Shown: positions 16,246-25,219 of the stretch, in pieces | Layout of the letters: every line of letters starts with the position of its first letter | Position numbering within the stretch: position 1 is the stretch's first letter | Origin: Nocardiopsis sp. JB363 | GTDB lineage: Bacteria; Actinomycetota; Actinomycetes; Streptosporangiales; Streptosporangiaceae | Direction: 5' to 3' | Assembly: GCF_900143625.1 (NCBI RefSeq) | Contig: NZ_FRFF01000009.1 | Span: 22,828 to 86,827, forward strand | Length of the DNA stretch: 64,000 nucleotides | Position numbers and translations under genes: made by a program | Notes under the pieces: model-generated | The model's database searches: none | What the model saw: only the letters and a program-made list of their open reading frames with translations | Told to the model about the DNA's origin: nothing

Positions 16246-17502
16246 ATGGCTGACCGACGACATCGGGGGGAAACCGGCTCGACCGGTGAACACAACAGGG
16301 GCGGTGTGTTCCGGCGTTCCGGCGATCCCGACAAGCCGGACGCCTTCGAGAAGCTCTACCGCTCCCGCGAGTCGGAGCAGCGTGTGGTGGGTGAGACCCG
16401 TCGTCTTCCCCCCGCCGACCAGGTGCCCCCGCACCGCCCCCGCAGGCGCCCCACCCACAGTGGCGGGCGCGAGTACGACGGCCGCGGCATCAAGCGTCGC
16501 GCGAAGGAAGAGCGCAAGAGGCGCCTCCGCAACACCATGATCGTCCTGTTGGCCCTCTTGCTGGTGTTGCCCACCGGCTTCTACCTGTGGGCGGACTCAC
16601 GGCTGGAGCGGGTGGAGGCGTTGCAGGACTACGACGGACGCCCGGACCGCGCTCGCGGCACCACGTACATGATCGTGGGCTCCGACAGCCGCGAGGGGAT
16701 GGACGAGGAACAGATGCAGGAGCTGGCCACCGGCAACGCCGAGGGCCGCCGCACCGACACCATCATGATCCTCTACGTGCCGCGCGGCGACGGTGAACCC
16801 ACGATCGTGAGCGTGCCCCGAGACTCCTACGTTCCGATGCCCATCCCCGGTTACGCCGACAACAAGATCAACACGGCCTTCGCCGACTCGGTGTGCGGCG
16901 CCGACGAGGAGGGCGAGGAGGTCTGCGGTGGTCCCGCCCCGCTGGTCCAGGCCTTCGAACAGGCCTCGGACGTGCGGATCGACCACTACGTGGAGATCGG
17001 CATGGGCGGCTTCGTCGACCTGGTCGACGCCGTGGGCGGAGTGGAACTGTGCCCCGAGGAGCCGATGGCGGACCCGAAGGCGGGCCTGGACATCGAGGCG
17101 GGCTGCCAGGAGATGGACGGCGGCACCGCGCTGGGCTACGTCCGTACCCGCGCCACCCCCCGCGCCGACCTGGACCGCATCCAGCGTCAGCGCGAGTTCT
17201 TCTCCGCGCTGATCCAGGAGGCCAGCGCCCCCTCCACGATGTTCAACCCCTTCAAGTCGGTCCCCCTGGTGCTCGCGGGCACCGACACGTTCATGGTCGA
17301 CGAGGGCGACAAGCTGCGTCACCTGGCGACGATGCTGCTGGCGATGCGCGGCGGAACCCAGACCACGGCCGTGCCGGTCGGTGAGACCCCCACCCTGGAC
17401 GGCGTGGGTTCGGTCGTGATGTGGGACGAGGCCCAGTCGGAGCTGATGTTCGGCGCCATGCGCGAGGGCGAGCCGATCCCCGAGGAGGCCATGCAGGACT
17501 GA
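16246..17502 (+). CDS. LytR-CpsA-Psr (LCP) family glycopolymer ligase
   Basis: 418 residues. A long Arg-rich cytosolic N-terminus (about 95 residues), one transmembrane helix (TMIVLLALLLVLPTGFYLW), then an LCP domain: MIVGSDSREG, GRRTDTIMILYVP, VSVPRDSYVPMP, NKINTAFA, VDAVGGVELC and GYVRTRATPRADLDRIQRQ. The conserved Arg and Asp residues that bind the polyprenyl pyrophosphate are present. LCP enzymes transfer glycopolymers from lipid carrier to peptidoglycan outside the cell. A Cys pair in the extracellular part (C in VCGADEEGEEVCGG) may form a disulfide. It is 8 kb from the exopolysaccharide locus, so a link to it is only possible. Confidence 0.92.
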   Translation: MADRRHRGETGSTGEHNRGGVFRRSGDPDKPDAFEKLYRSRESEQRVVGETRRLPPADQVPPHRPRRRPTHSGGREYDGRGIKRRAKEERKRRLRNTMIVLLALLLVLPTGFYLWADSRLERVEALQDYDGRPDRARGTTYMIVGSDSREGMDEEQMQELATGNAEGRRTDTIMILYVPRGDGEPTIVSVPRDSYVPMPIPGYADNKINTAFADSVCGADEEGEEVCGGPAPLVQAFEQASDVRIDHYVEIGMGGFVDLVDAVGGVELCPEEPMADPKAGLDIEAGCQEMDGGTALGYVRTRATPRADLDRIQRQREFFSALIQEASAPSTMFNPFKSVPLVLAGTDTFMVDEGDKLRHLATMLLAMRGGTQTTAVPVGETPTLDGVGSVVMWDEAQSELMFGAMREGEPIPEEAMQD

Positions 17503-17645
17503 TCCGGATCGGCGCGACCGCCGCGCCCTCCGCCCGGCCCCCGTCACCGCCGTTCGAGACCCCGACTCAACGGCCGGTACGGGGGCCGGCGTGTGTTCGG
17601 AGACGTTCGACGAAAAAGTCGGTTCGGGCGATTGCCGGGAAAGTC

Positions 17646-17677
17646 GAAGGGCCCGCCACCGGAGTGACGGGCCCTTC
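17646..17677. terminator. Terminator hairpin
   Basis: A perfect 10-bp stem (17646-17655 with 17668-17677) with a 12-base loop. It can end the LCP transcript, or a minus-strand transcript entering from 17.8 kb, after which GACTTT follows. Confidence 0.65.
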
Positions 17678-17823
17678 TTCGTGACGTTCCGTACTGTGCG
17701 CGCCTACCCCCCAGCGGGCGCACGGCCGGCACGTCGGCTCGTGGTGGCCGAGGGGCTTCAAACCCGCTCTGGCCTGCCGGTTCTCACCGGCGTGTCTCCA
17801 CCATAAGTCAAAGTTCACCAAAG

Positions 17824-17856
17824 GTGCGAATCGTATGCACGTGTCATACGTCGCAC
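17824..17856. promoter_or_regulatory. Operator-like palindrome
   Basis: GTGCGA...TCGCAC flanks an inner GTATG/CATAC repeat; the core CGTATGCACGTGTCATACG is nearly symmetric. It resembles a repressor site, but no gene with a clear start is adjacent. Confidence 0.4.
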
Positions 17857-18033
17857 TAGGGTCGGGAACTCCCTGTCGACACCATCATCTTCCCACCGTC
17901 GCCACTTCCATGGGGCCCGAACACGGGAAACACACCGGAGAAGTTCGTCGGTCACGTGAACTCGAAAGCCCCTGAAAACCGCATTCCGGTGTGTATCGAC
18001 CCACACACCCAAGGCGGCCCCGGAGACGACGAA

Positions 18034-18065
18034 GCCCGGGCGTCCCCTCGTGGGGACACCCGGGC
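18034..18065 (-). terminator. Probable terminator of icd
   Basis: A 14-bp stem with one mismatch (18034-18047 with 18052-18065) and a 4-base loop, followed on the minus strand by TTCGTCGTC. It lies about 230 bases past the icd stop. Confidence 0.5.
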
Positions 18066-18294
18066 GTGAGCGGCGTCTCACCGTGGGCACCGGCTCAAGA
18101 CACCCTCGATGAGAACGGTCCGCTCCTCACCAGGGCATGTTCCGCGAATACATACCCTGCTGCGCGTCGCCCCAGCGGCACCGGCACGGCGTTCTCATCA
18201 GTCGACAGCCAAACCCGGGCTGACTCCTTCTTCGGCCTTGTGCCGGCACCACTGGATGCGCCGCTCGCGACGGGCAGCATCCACGGAACACGCC

Positions 18295-19512
18295 CTAGCC
18301 GAGGCGCTTACTCAGGTTCTCGTCCAGCGCGGCGAGGAACTGCTCGGTGGTCAGCCACTCCTGCTCGGAGCCGACCAGCAGAGCCAGGTCCTTGGTCATC
18401 TGGCCGCCCTCGACGGTCTTGACGACGACGTCTTCGAGGGTGTTGGCGAACTCGATGACCTTGGGGGTGTTGTCCAGCTTGCCCCGGTGCTCCAGACCGC
18501 GGGTCCACGCGAAGATGGAGGCGATCGGGTTGGTCGAGGTGGGCTTGCCCTGCTGGTGCTGACGGTAGTGACGGGTCACGGTTCCGTGAGCGGCCTCGGC
18601 CTCGACGGTACGGCCGTCCGCGGTGCGCAGCACCGAGGTCATCAGGCCGAGCGAACCGTAGCCCTGGGCGACGGTGTCGGACTGGACGTCACCGTCGTAG
18701 TTCTTGGTGGCCCAGACGTAGCCGCCCTCCCACTTGAGCGCGGCGGCGACCATGTCGTCGATGAGACGGTGCTCGTAGGTCAGGCCCGCGGCGGCGAACT
18801 TGTCCTTGAACTCGTTCTCGAAGATCTCCTCGAACACGTCCTTGAACATGCCGTCGTAGGCCTTGAGGATCGTGTTCTTGGTGGACATGTAGACCGGGTA
18901 GTTGCGGTCCAGTCCGTAGTTGAGGCTGGCGCGGGCGAAGTCCTCGATGGACTTGCGGTAGTTGTACATGCCCATCGCGACGCCGCCGTCCTCGGGGAAC
19001 TCGGCGACCTCGAACTCGACGGGCTGGCTGCCGTCGGCCGGGGTGTAGGTCATGGTGACCTTGCCGGCACCGGGGACCTTGAAGTCGGTGGCCTTGTACT
19101 GGTCGCCGTGGGCGTGACGGCCGATGATGACCGGCTTGGTCCAGCCCGGCACCAGCCGCGGCACGTTCTCGCAGATGATGGGCTCGCGGAAGACGACGCC
19201 GCCGAGGATGTTGCGGATGGTGCCGTTCGGCGACCGCCACATCTTCTTCAGGCCGAACTCCTCGACCCGGGCCTCGTCCGGCGTGATGGTGGCGCACTTG
19301 ACGCCGACGCCGTGCTCCTTGATGGCGTTGGCCGCGTCGATGGTGATCTGGTCATCGGTGCGGTCACGCTCCTCGATGCCCAGGTCGTAGTACTTCAGGT
19401 CGATGTCCAGGTACGGCAGGATCAGACGGTCCTTGATGAAGGACCAGATGATCCGGGTCATCTCGTCGCCGTCGAGCTCGACTACGGGGTTCTCGACCTT
19501 GATCTTGGCCAT
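18295..19512 (-). CDS. icd: NADP-dependent isocitrate dehydrogenase (homodimeric type)
   Basis: 405 residues of the eukaryote-like dimeric IDH class: [13 protein letters not shown] near the start, substrate-binding [19 protein letters not shown], the Tyr/Lys catalytic region, and the metal/NADP part [22 protein letters not shown] with [14 protein letters not shown]. It converts isocitrate to 2-oxoglutarate with NADPH formation in the citric-acid cycle. Many actinomycetes use a monomeric 80-kDa enzyme instead, so the dimeric class is worth noting. Its ATG at 19512 is preceded by AAGGGACA; a palindrome lies about 155 bases upstream. Confidence 0.95.
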   Translation of the reverse strand: MAKIKVENPVVELDGDEMTRIIWSFIKDRLILPYLDIDLKYYDLGIEERDRTDDQITIDAANAIKEHGVGVKCATITPDEARVEEFGLKKMWRSPNGTIRNILGGVVFREPIICENVPRLVPGWTKPVIIGRHAHGDQYKATDFKVPGAGKVTMTYTPADGSQPVEFEVAEFPEDGGVAMGMYNYRKSIEDFARASLNYGLDRNYPVYMSTKNTILKAYDGMFKDVFEEIFENEFKDKFAAAGLTYEHRLIDDMVAAALKWEGGYVWATKNYDGDVQSDTVAQGYGSLGLMTSVLRTADGRTVEAEAAHGTVTRHYRQHQQGKPTSTNPIASIFAWTRGLEHRGKLDNTPKVIEFANTLEDVVVKTVEGGQMTKDLALLVGSEQEWLTTEQFLAALDENLSKRLG

Positions 19513-19664
19513 GGCTGTGTGGCTGTCCCTTCAGTCTTCGCTACCGCCTCATGCCACGCGAGGCCGACAGCCGGTTTGTGACCGGCTCTTCGGCCATCGC
19601 GCGCACGGCGATCCCCTGATCCCGCCCGGTGTCCGTGCCACCCGGGGAGGCGGTGCTTATTCGG

Positions 19665-19682
19665 TGTCGAGGTATCTCGACA
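19665..19682. promoter_or_regulatory. Palindromic site upstream of icd
   Basis: TGTCGAGGTATCTCGACA is a perfect 7-4-7 inverted repeat, directly followed by TCAAGC. The overlapping half-site read on the minus strand (CTTGATGTCGAG) resembles the operator at 54369-54382. Confidence 0.45.
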
Positions 19683-19699
19683 TCAAGCTTATTAGACAC

Positions 19700-20104
19700 T
19701 CATGAGGAGAGTTGCGGCGCCACCCAGGCCAACACGATCAACAGGACCGCGAGGGCCACGAGTGTGGCCAGGTCGACCCAACGGCGGCGTACCGCCAACA
19801 GGCCGATCCAGTCCTTGGGCAGGAACATTCGGAAGGTCGCCGCGAGCAACAGGGCACCGGCGATGATGGCCGGTCCACGTTTGAAGTAGGCCGCGGCGAC
19901 GACCACGATCCCCGCCGCCAGGGCGGACAATACGAGGGCGTAGGGCACCTGGGAGAGCCAATACGGCACCTTCCCCCCTGGTGTGTCCTTACCGCCGTCG
20001 TCGGGCACGTCCCCGTCCGACTCCGCCACCTCAGCCTGCTCCGCGTCGTTCACCGCGTTCCGACCTGTTCGCTTTCCGAGTTTCGTGGCCGCCGCGCGGC
20101 TCAT
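19700..20104 (-). CDS. DUF3017 family membrane protein
   Basis: 134 residues: a hydrophilic acidic N-terminus, then about four hydrophobic helices (PYALVLSALAAGIVVVAAAY, AIIAGALLLAATFRMFL, VDLATLVALAVLLIVLAWV). DUF3017 proteins occur next to folD/purH in many actinobacteria; here the FHA gene is inserted between. Function unknown. ATG 20104 lies after GGGGGAG (9-base spacing); the frame is open further upstream but that part is unlike the family. The RMFLPKDWIGLLAVRRRWVD segment is the most family-like stretch. Confidence 0.78.
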   Translation of the reverse strand: MSRAAATKLGKRTGRNAVNDAEQAEVAESDGDVPDDGGKDTPGGKVPYWLSQVPYALVLSALAAGIVVVAAAYFKRGPAIIAGALLLAATFRMFLPKDWIGLLAVRRRWVDLATLVALAVLLIVLAWVAPQLSS

Positions 20105-20577
20105 CCTCACGGTCTCCCCCGATGTCTGGCACGGACCGGCCACCAGGCAGCGGGAGCACTGTCCGAAACGGAAAGTAGCTCCCCCGTGGCTCATGTTCCA
20201 GGCGGTTCCGGCCGGCCCCCTGGAGATACGGGTTCCGGCAACGGGAGGGACCGCGCCCAGTGTAGTCTCCGGCCACGCCGACACCTCAGGGCTCACGGAT
20301 ACGGCCTCGACTCCCTCGGGGGCCATGCGGTCCGTTTCCCACTTCCGGTTGGGCCACAAGACCGTATTTCCGCGCCTTATCCCTCTAACTCCGGAGTAAG
20401 CGCGTAGAACACGTACCAGTCGGGTAACCCAGCCAGGGATGAGCGCACCGGTGAGCGAGGACCCCCATGAAGCCCACGCGACGTTTTGACAGCACCGTCA
20501 CCCCCCGACAATCACCCATCCCCCACCGCCGCTCGTATCCGCATCGACCACGCACGGCCGGCACGGGAGGAGTCACC
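20105..20577. other. Divergent region, DUF3017 / FHA gene
   Basis: Holds both promoters. The pseudo-palindrome CTAACTCCGGAGTAAG (20385-20400) is its only striking element; the same 10-base core is found before the phosphorylase gene at 7960-7969. No RNA gene seen. Confidence 0.4.
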
Positions 20578-21180
20578 GTGGAGGGTCCCTACCTCCGGGT
20601 CGAGGAGAGCGGTGAGGTGTGCCCGCTCTCCGGTGAGGTCACCACGGTCGGCCGCGGCGAGGGCGCGGACATCCGCCTGGAAGACCGCAGCGTCTCCCAA
20701 TTGCACGCCGAACTGATCCGCCGTGGACCCTACGTCTACGTGGTGGACCTCGGTCTGTCCCGCAACGGCACCCGGGTCAACGGCCGGCCCATCGCCCGCC
20801 GCGTCCTGGAGGAGGACGACGTGGTGAGCTTCGGCACCGCCCGCTGCCGGGTCGGTGGGTTGCCCAAGGAACAACTGAGCCCCGACAAGGTGCTGCGCCG
20901 CGGCGCGGCCCCCGAACTCACCCGCCGCGAACTGGACGTGCTCACCGCCCTGTGCCAACCGGCGCTGTCCGAGGAGGCGTTCGTGGCCCCGGCCACCGCA
21001 CGCGACATCGCCGAGGCCCTGGTGGTCACCGAGGCTGCGGTCAAACAGCACCTGCTGCGGCTCTACCAGAAGTTCCGCATCCCGGAGGGACAGAACCGAC
21101 GCACCCGCCTGGCCAACGAGGTGGTGGCCCTGGGCCTGGTCCGCCCGATGCCCGTCGGCCACGCCCGCCGCGCCGGCTGA
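20578..21180 (+). CDS. FHA-domain protein with LuxR-like C-terminal helix-turn-helix
   Basis: 200 residues. The N-terminal forkhead-associated domain (about 1-90) has the phosphothreonine-binding GRGEGADI, SVSQLH and DLGLSRNGTRVNG motifs. The C-terminal part (about 115-190) reads LTRRELDVLTALCQP...ATARDIAEALVVTEAAVKQHLLRLYQKF, a pattern like response-regulator DNA-binding domains. It could couple Ser/Thr kinase signalling to transcription; this is inferred. GTG 20578 has a strong GGGAGGAG six bases upstream; an ATG at 20467 with GAGG would add 37 non-homologous residues, so the inner start was chosen. Confidence 0.82.
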   Translation: MEGPYLRVEESGEVCPLSGEVTTVGRGEGADIRLEDRSVSQLHAELIRRGPYVYVVDLGLSRNGTRVNGRPIARRVLEEDDVVSFGTARCRVGGLPKEQLSPDKVLRRGAAPELTRRELDVLTALCQPALSEEAFVAPATARDIAEALVVTEAAVKQHLLRLYQKFRIPEGQNRRTRLANEVVALGLVRPMPVGHARRAG

Positions 21181-21194
21181 CCCGACAGGGAAAA

Positions 21195-21220
21195 GGGGCG
21201 GGCCCGGATGGGCTCGCCCC
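21195..21220. terminator. Bidirectional terminator
   Basis: An 11-bp stem (21195-21205 with 21210-21220, one G-U pair) and a GGAT loop between the convergent FHA and folD stop codons. Confidence 0.75.
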
Positions 21221-21237
21221 TGTCGTCGGTCATCGGG

Positions 21238-22098
21238 TCAGGCGGAGACGCCCGCCTGGCGTTCGGCGGCTTCGACCACGTTGACCAGCAGCATCGCGCG
21301 GGTCATCGGGCCCACTCCGCCCGGGTTCGGGGACAGGTGTCCGGCGACCTCGTCCACCCCCGCGGCCACGTCGCCGACCAGACCGGCGTCGGTGCGTGAC
21401 ACGCCCACGTCCAGCACGGCGGCGCCCGGCTTGACCATGTCCGGGGTGATGAGCCCGGGCACGCCCGCGCCGGCGACGATGACGTCCGCCTTGCGGGTGT
21501 GCTCGGCCAGGTCACGGGTGCCGGTGTGGCACAGGGTGACGGTGGCGTTCTCCGAGCGGCGGGTCAGCAGCAGACCGAGGGGCCGGCCCACGGTCACGCC
21601 ACGACCCACCACGACGACCTCGGCGCCCTTGATCGGCACCTCGTAACGGCGCAGCAGCTCCACGATGCCGCGCGGGGTGCACGGCAGCGGGGCCTCCTCC
21701 ATCAGGACCAGCCGACCCAGGTTGGTCGGCTGGAGACCGTCGGCGTCCTTGGTCGGGTCGATCAGGTCCAGCACCCGCCCCTCGTCCAGGCCCTTGGGCA
21801 GGGGCAGTTGCACGATGTAGCCGGTGCAGGACGGGTCCTGGTTGAGCTCGTGGACGACCCGCTCCACGTCCTCCTGGGTGGCGTCGGCGGGCAGGTCGCG
21901 GCGGATGCTGGCGATACCCACCTGTTCGCAGTCGCGGTGCTTGCCGCGCACGTAGGAGTGGCTGCCCGGGTCGTCGCCGACCAGGACGGTACCGAGGCCG
22001 GGGGTGACGCCTCGGGCGTGCAGCTCGGCCACCCGCTCGGCCAGGTCCTCCCGGATGGACTTCGCGACGGCCTTTCCGTCCAGAACGATCGCGCTCAT
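21238..22098 (-). CDS. folD: Methylene-THF dehydrogenase / methenyl-THF cyclohydrolase
   Basis: 286 residues, standard length for the bifunctional enzyme. Visible motifs are [15 protein letters not shown] with the YVxxK catalytic Tyr/Lys, the substrate segment [40 protein letters not shown] (NADP-binding) and the C-terminal [14 protein letters not shown]. It interconverts one-carbon units on tetrahydrofolate, supplying 10-formyl-THF for the purH and purN steps encoded just upstream in the same operon; the gap to purH is 9 bases. Confidence 0.96.
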   Translation of the reverse strand: MSAIVLDGKAVAKSIREDLAERVAELHARGVTPGLGTVLVGDDPGSHSYVRGKHRDCEQVGIASIRRDLPADATQEDVERVVHELNQDPSCTGYIVQLPLPKGLDEGRVLDLIDPTKDADGLQPTNLGRLVLMEEAPLPCTPRGIVELLRRYEVPIKGAEVVVVGRGVTVGRPLGLLLTRRSENATVTLCHTGTRDLAEHTRKADVIVAGAGVPGLITPDMVKPGAAVLDVGVSRTDAGLVGDVAAGVDEVAGHLSPNPGGVGPMTRAMLLVNVVEAAERQAGVSA

Positions 22099-22107
22099 GT
22101 GTTTCCC

Positions 22108-23673
22108 CTAGTGGAAGAAGTGGCGGGTACCGGTGAGGTACATGGTGACCCCGACGGCCTCGGCGGCGGCGACGACCTCGGCGTCGCGCACGGAACCACC
22201 CGGCTGAACGACGGCGCGCACCCCGGCCTCGGTGAGGATCTCCAGACCGTCCGCGAACGGGAAGAACGCGTCGCTGGCGGCGACCGAACCCTTGACCCGG
22301 TCGGCGGCGCGGGTGACCGCGAGGCGGGCGGAGTCGACCCGGTTGACCTGGCCCATGCCCACACCGACGGTCGCACCGTCGGCGGCGAGGAGGATCGCGT
22401 TGGACTTGACCGCGCGCACGGCCTTCCAGGCGAAGGCGAGGTCGGCGAGGGTCGCCTCGTCGGCGGGCGTTCCGGTGGCCAGGGTCCAGCCGGCGGGGTC
22501 GTCGCCCTCGGCGTCGATGACGTCGGTGTCCTGGACCAGCAGGCCGCCGCTGATCTGACGGGTCTCCCGGCGGGGACCCCGTGCCGGGTCGGCGACGACC
22601 AGCAGACGGATGTTCTTCTTCTTGGCGAGGGTGGTGACGGCCTCGTCGGTGAACGCGGGGGCGACCACGACCTCGGTGAAGATCTCGGCGATCTGCGCGG
22701 CCAGTTCGGCACCGACCTCACGGTTGGTGGCGATCACCCCGCCGAACGCGGACACCGGATCGGAGGCGTGCGCCTTGCGGTGGGCCTCGGTGTTGTCGGC
22801 GCCCACGGCGATCCCGCAGGGGTTGGCGTGCTTGATGATGGCCACGCACGGCTCGTCGAAGTCGTAGGCGGCGCGCAGGGCGGCATCGGAGTCGACGTAG
22901 TTGTTGTACGACATCGCCTTGCCGTGCAGCTGCTCGGCGCCCGCCAGTCCGCCGCCGGACCCGGCCTCGGAGTAGAGGGCGGCCTTCTGGTGCGGGTTCT
23001 CCCCGTAGCGCAGGGTGTCCTGGCGGGTGTACACCGAAGCGCGGAAGTCCGACCAGCCGGTCTCCTTCGCCTCGGTGTCGGGGGCGTAGGTGGAGGCGAA
23101 CCAGTCGGCGACCGCGGCGTCGTAGGCGGCGGTGTGCTGGAAGGCCTTCCCTGCCAGGGCCTTGCGCTGGTCGAGGGTGAAGCCGCCGTCGCGCACGGCC
23201 GCCAGGACCGCGTCGTAGGCGGTCGGGTCGACCACGATCGCCACGCTGCCGTGGTTCTTGGCGGAGGCGCGGACCATGGCGGGGCCGCCGATGTCGATCT
23301 TCTCGATGCAGTCGGCCTCGGAGGCGCCGGAGGCGACGGTGTCGGAGAAGGGGTAGAGGTTCACCACGACCAGGTCGAACGGGGCGATGCCCAGCTCGTC
23401 GATCTTGGCGACGTGCTCGGGGTTGCCCTGGTCGGCGAGCAGCCCGGCGTGGACCGCGGGGTGCAGGGTCTTGACCCGCCCCTCCATGATCTCGGGGAAG
23501 CCCGTGACGTCCTCGACCGGGGTGACGGCCACGCCCGCCTCGGTGAGCCGGGCCGCGGTCGAGCCGGTGGAGACGATCTCCACCCCCGCCGCCGCCAGGC
23601 CGGCCCCCAGCTCCGCCAGGCCGGTCTTGTCGTACACACTGATCAACGCGCGCCTGATGGCCTGCTGCGTCAC
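22108..23673 (-). CDS. purH: AICAR transformylase / IMP cyclohydrolase
   Basis: 521 residues, full length. The N-terminal MGS-like IMP cyclohydrolase domain ([38 protein letters not shown]) is followed by the AICARFT domain ([55 protein letters not shown]). It catalyses the final two steps of IMP synthesis. The GTG start at 23673 overlaps the purN TGA by four bases (GTGA), indicating coupled translation. Confidence 0.97.
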   Translation of the reverse strand: MTQQAIRRALISVYDKTGLAELGAGLAAAGVEIVSTGSTAARLTEAGVAVTPVEDVTGFPEIMEGRVKTLHPAVHAGLLADQGNPEHVAKIDELGIAPFDLVVVNLYPFSDTVASGASEADCIEKIDIGGPAMVRASAKNHGSVAIVVDPTAYDAVLAAVRDGGFTLDQRKALAGKAFQHTAAYDAAVADWFASTYAPDTEAKETGWSDFRASVYTRQDTLRYGENPHQKAALYSEAGSGGGLAGAEQLHGKAMSYNNYVDSDAALRAAYDFDEPCVAIIKHANPCGIAVGADNTEAHRKAHASDPVSAFGGVIATNREVGAELAAQIAEIFTEVVVAPAFTDEAVTTLAKKKNIRLLVVADPARGPRRETRQISGGLLVQDTDVIDAEGDDPAGWTLATGTPADEATLADLAFAWKAVRAVKSNAILLAADGATVGVGMGQVNRVDSARLAVTRAADRVKGSVAASDAFFPFADGLEILTEAGVRAVVQPGGSVRDAEVVAAAEAVGVTMYLTGTRHFFH

Positions 23674-24311
23674 CGGTTCTCCTCTGTGTCGATGCGGCCG
23701 AACCGCACGTACCTGCCGTCGATGGTCCAGCCCTCACGGGCGAGCCGGCCGACCGTGTCGACCAGCATGCGGCGCTCCACGACCTTGATCCGTTCGTGGA
23801 GGCTGGACTCGTCGTCACCGTCCTCGACGGGCACCGCGACCTGGTCGATGATCGGGCCGGAGTCGACGCCCTCGTCGAGGAAGTGGATGGTGGTGCCGGT
23901 GATGCGGACACCGTGGGCGAGCGCGTCGCGTACCGCGTGCGCGCCGGGGAAGGAGGGAAGCATGGCCGGGTGGATGTTCACCGCCTGGTGGCGGCCGACC
24001 ACGGCGGGACCGAGGATGCGCATGAATCCGGCGGAGACGACCAGGTCGGGCTCGTGCTCGGCGATCCGGTCGGACATGGCGGCGTCCCACTGGGAACGGT
24101 CGGCGTAGGCACGGAAGGGCACCGAGAACGTGGGGACACCGGCGGCTTCGGCCACCTCGATTCCACGGGTTCCCTCACGGTCGGTACCGACGGCGACGAT
24201 CTCCGCCCCGTAGTCGGGGTTCTTCGCGGCTTCCATCAGGGCGGCCATGTTGCTGCCCGTCCCCGATATGAGAACCACCACTCGCGCGGACAAAGCGTGC
24301 TTCTCCCTCAT
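23670..24311 (-). CDS. purN: Phosphoribosylglycinamide formyltransferase
   Basis: 213 residues. The N-terminal [18 protein letters not shown], central [16 protein letters not shown], catalytic [21 protein letters not shown], and [17 protein letters not shown] with the catalytic Asp are all present. It transfers a formyl group from 10-formyl-THF to GAR in purine synthesis, and heads the purN-purH-folD run. ATG 24311 has no clear ribosome site, but no better start is visible; the frame extends 37 codons further upstream without conserved sequence. Confidence 0.95.
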   Translation of the reverse strand: MREKHALSARVVVLISGTGSNMAALMEAAKNPDYGAEIVAVGTDREGTRGIEVAEAAGVPTFSVPFRAYADRSQWDAAMSDRIAEHEPDLVVSAGFMRILGPAVVGRHQAVNIHPAMLPSFPGAHAVRDALAHGVRITGTTIHFLDEGVDSGPIIDQVAVPVEDGDDESSLHERIKVVERRMLVDTVGRLAREGWTIDGRYVRFGRIDTEENR

Positions 24312-24578
24312 GTGTAGAAGAACGGTGCGGGAACACGTGGTCCCCACTTCCGGGGGCGCCGGGGGACGGCGCAGCATCCGGAAAAATCGCGTACGCACGG
24401 CACAGACGCCGGGCATGGGCACAGTCGGCCCGTCCGCGCTCCCACCCTATCGGGCCGGGTAGCGTCTACCCCACGCGGACCTTGAGTTCCACCCGCACAC
24501 GTTGAGCCCCCGTCTCCGCCCCGGCGGACGCGGTCCACGGCGCCCCACCTGCTCGGGCGCCACCGAAGGAGTGAACCT

Positions 24579-24971
24579 GTGACCGACAACAGCCCGGAGA
24601 CCCAGGCCGACGACCGCTCCCCCAAGGTCGAGCGAGGCGGCCTGTGGGGCCTGTTCCTGGGCCTGGCGGGCCTGTTGTTCCCGCCCTACAGCGGCGTGCT
24701 GTCCGCCCTCGGGGTGGTGCAGGGCCTGCGGGCCCGTAGAGCCGCGCGGGCCCACAAGTCCGAAGCCCCGGGCGCCCTGTCGAGCATGGTCCTCGGTGTG
24801 GTCGGTGTGGTCATCTCCGCGGCGATGTTCTCCGTCCTGCTCGTCTACAGCGACCAGGTCACGGAGTACCGGGACTGTGCGGCGCGGGCGCACACGGTGT
24901 CCTCGCAGAAGGCGTGCGACGAGGCCTGGGAGTCCGACACCGGCCTGCCCACGGTCGTCGTCGGAGGATAA
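24579..24971 (+). CDS. Small DUF4190-like membrane protein
   Basis: 130 residues with two hydrophobic helices (LWGLFLGLAGLLFPPYSGVLSALGVVQG and MVLGVVGVVISAAMFSVLLVY) separated by a short basic loop, the layout of DUF4190-type actinobacterial membrane proteins. A C-terminal outer segment carries two Cys. Function unknown. GTG 24579 is preceded by GAAGGA at 9 bases. It is followed by its own terminator and is not part of the exopolysaccharide operon. Confidence 0.7.
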   Translation: MTDNSPETQADDRSPKVERGGLWGLFLGLAGLLFPPYSGVLSALGVVQGLRARRAARAHKSEAPGALSSMVLGVVGVVISAAMFSVLLVYSDQVTEYRDCAARAHTVSSQKACDEAWESDTGLPTVVVGG

Positions 24972-25003
24972 GGGGACCCGGGTCCGAACAATCACGTTCG
25001 GTG

Positions 25004-25037
25004 AGGGGCGGCGGGGAGGATCCCCACCGCCCCTTTT
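25004..25037 (+). terminator. Rho-independent terminator
   Basis: A 13-bp stem with one C-A mismatch (25004-25016 with 25022-25034), AGGAT loop and TTTT after the stem. It separates the DUF4190-like gene from the exopolysaccharide operon. Confidence 0.85.
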
Positions 25038-25219
25038 GCATCCCCATAGGCCGAATATCCGACTTCTCTACACAGATCGACCCTGGCCGGGCCGATTTCC
25101 GGACACCTTCGGGCAAGAAAAAGGGTTGTTTCTCAAACCACCAAGCAGACCCAAAGGGATTACACTTAGTATTCAAGCGTTCACTAAAAGTGCTGCCATG
25201 TCTGCGTGGAGAGGACCCG

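Larger units (their letters stand above)
17503..18294. other. 792-base gap between the LCP and icd stop codons
   Basis: No convincing protein gene. It contains a terminator (17646-17677), a hairpin with six C in its loop on the plus strand (about 17696-17723), further stems up to 17806, an operator-like palindrome (17824-17856) and another terminator (18034-18065). A small RNA between the palindrome and one of the terminators is possible but not shown. Confidence 0.4.

Noticed and set aside
13699..16458. A 919-codon minus-strand frame
   Set aside because: Only the part up to 14832 encodes the YihY protein; the rest is antisense to the galactokinase-like and LCP genes.
17741..17806. tRNA-Sec/Ser-like sequence (GGTGGCCGAGGGG, then GGG-CTTCAAA-CCC and a terminal ACCA)
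   Set aside because: The anticodon-like loop with TCA is suggestive, but no 5' acceptor strand complements GTGTCTCC and the T-loop lacks the TTCRA pattern; on the minus strand the T arm is also missing.
17815..18090. A 91-codon minus-strand frame in the icd-LCP gap
   Set aside because: Arg-rich shadow-like composition, covers a terminator and a palindrome, and has no ribosome site.
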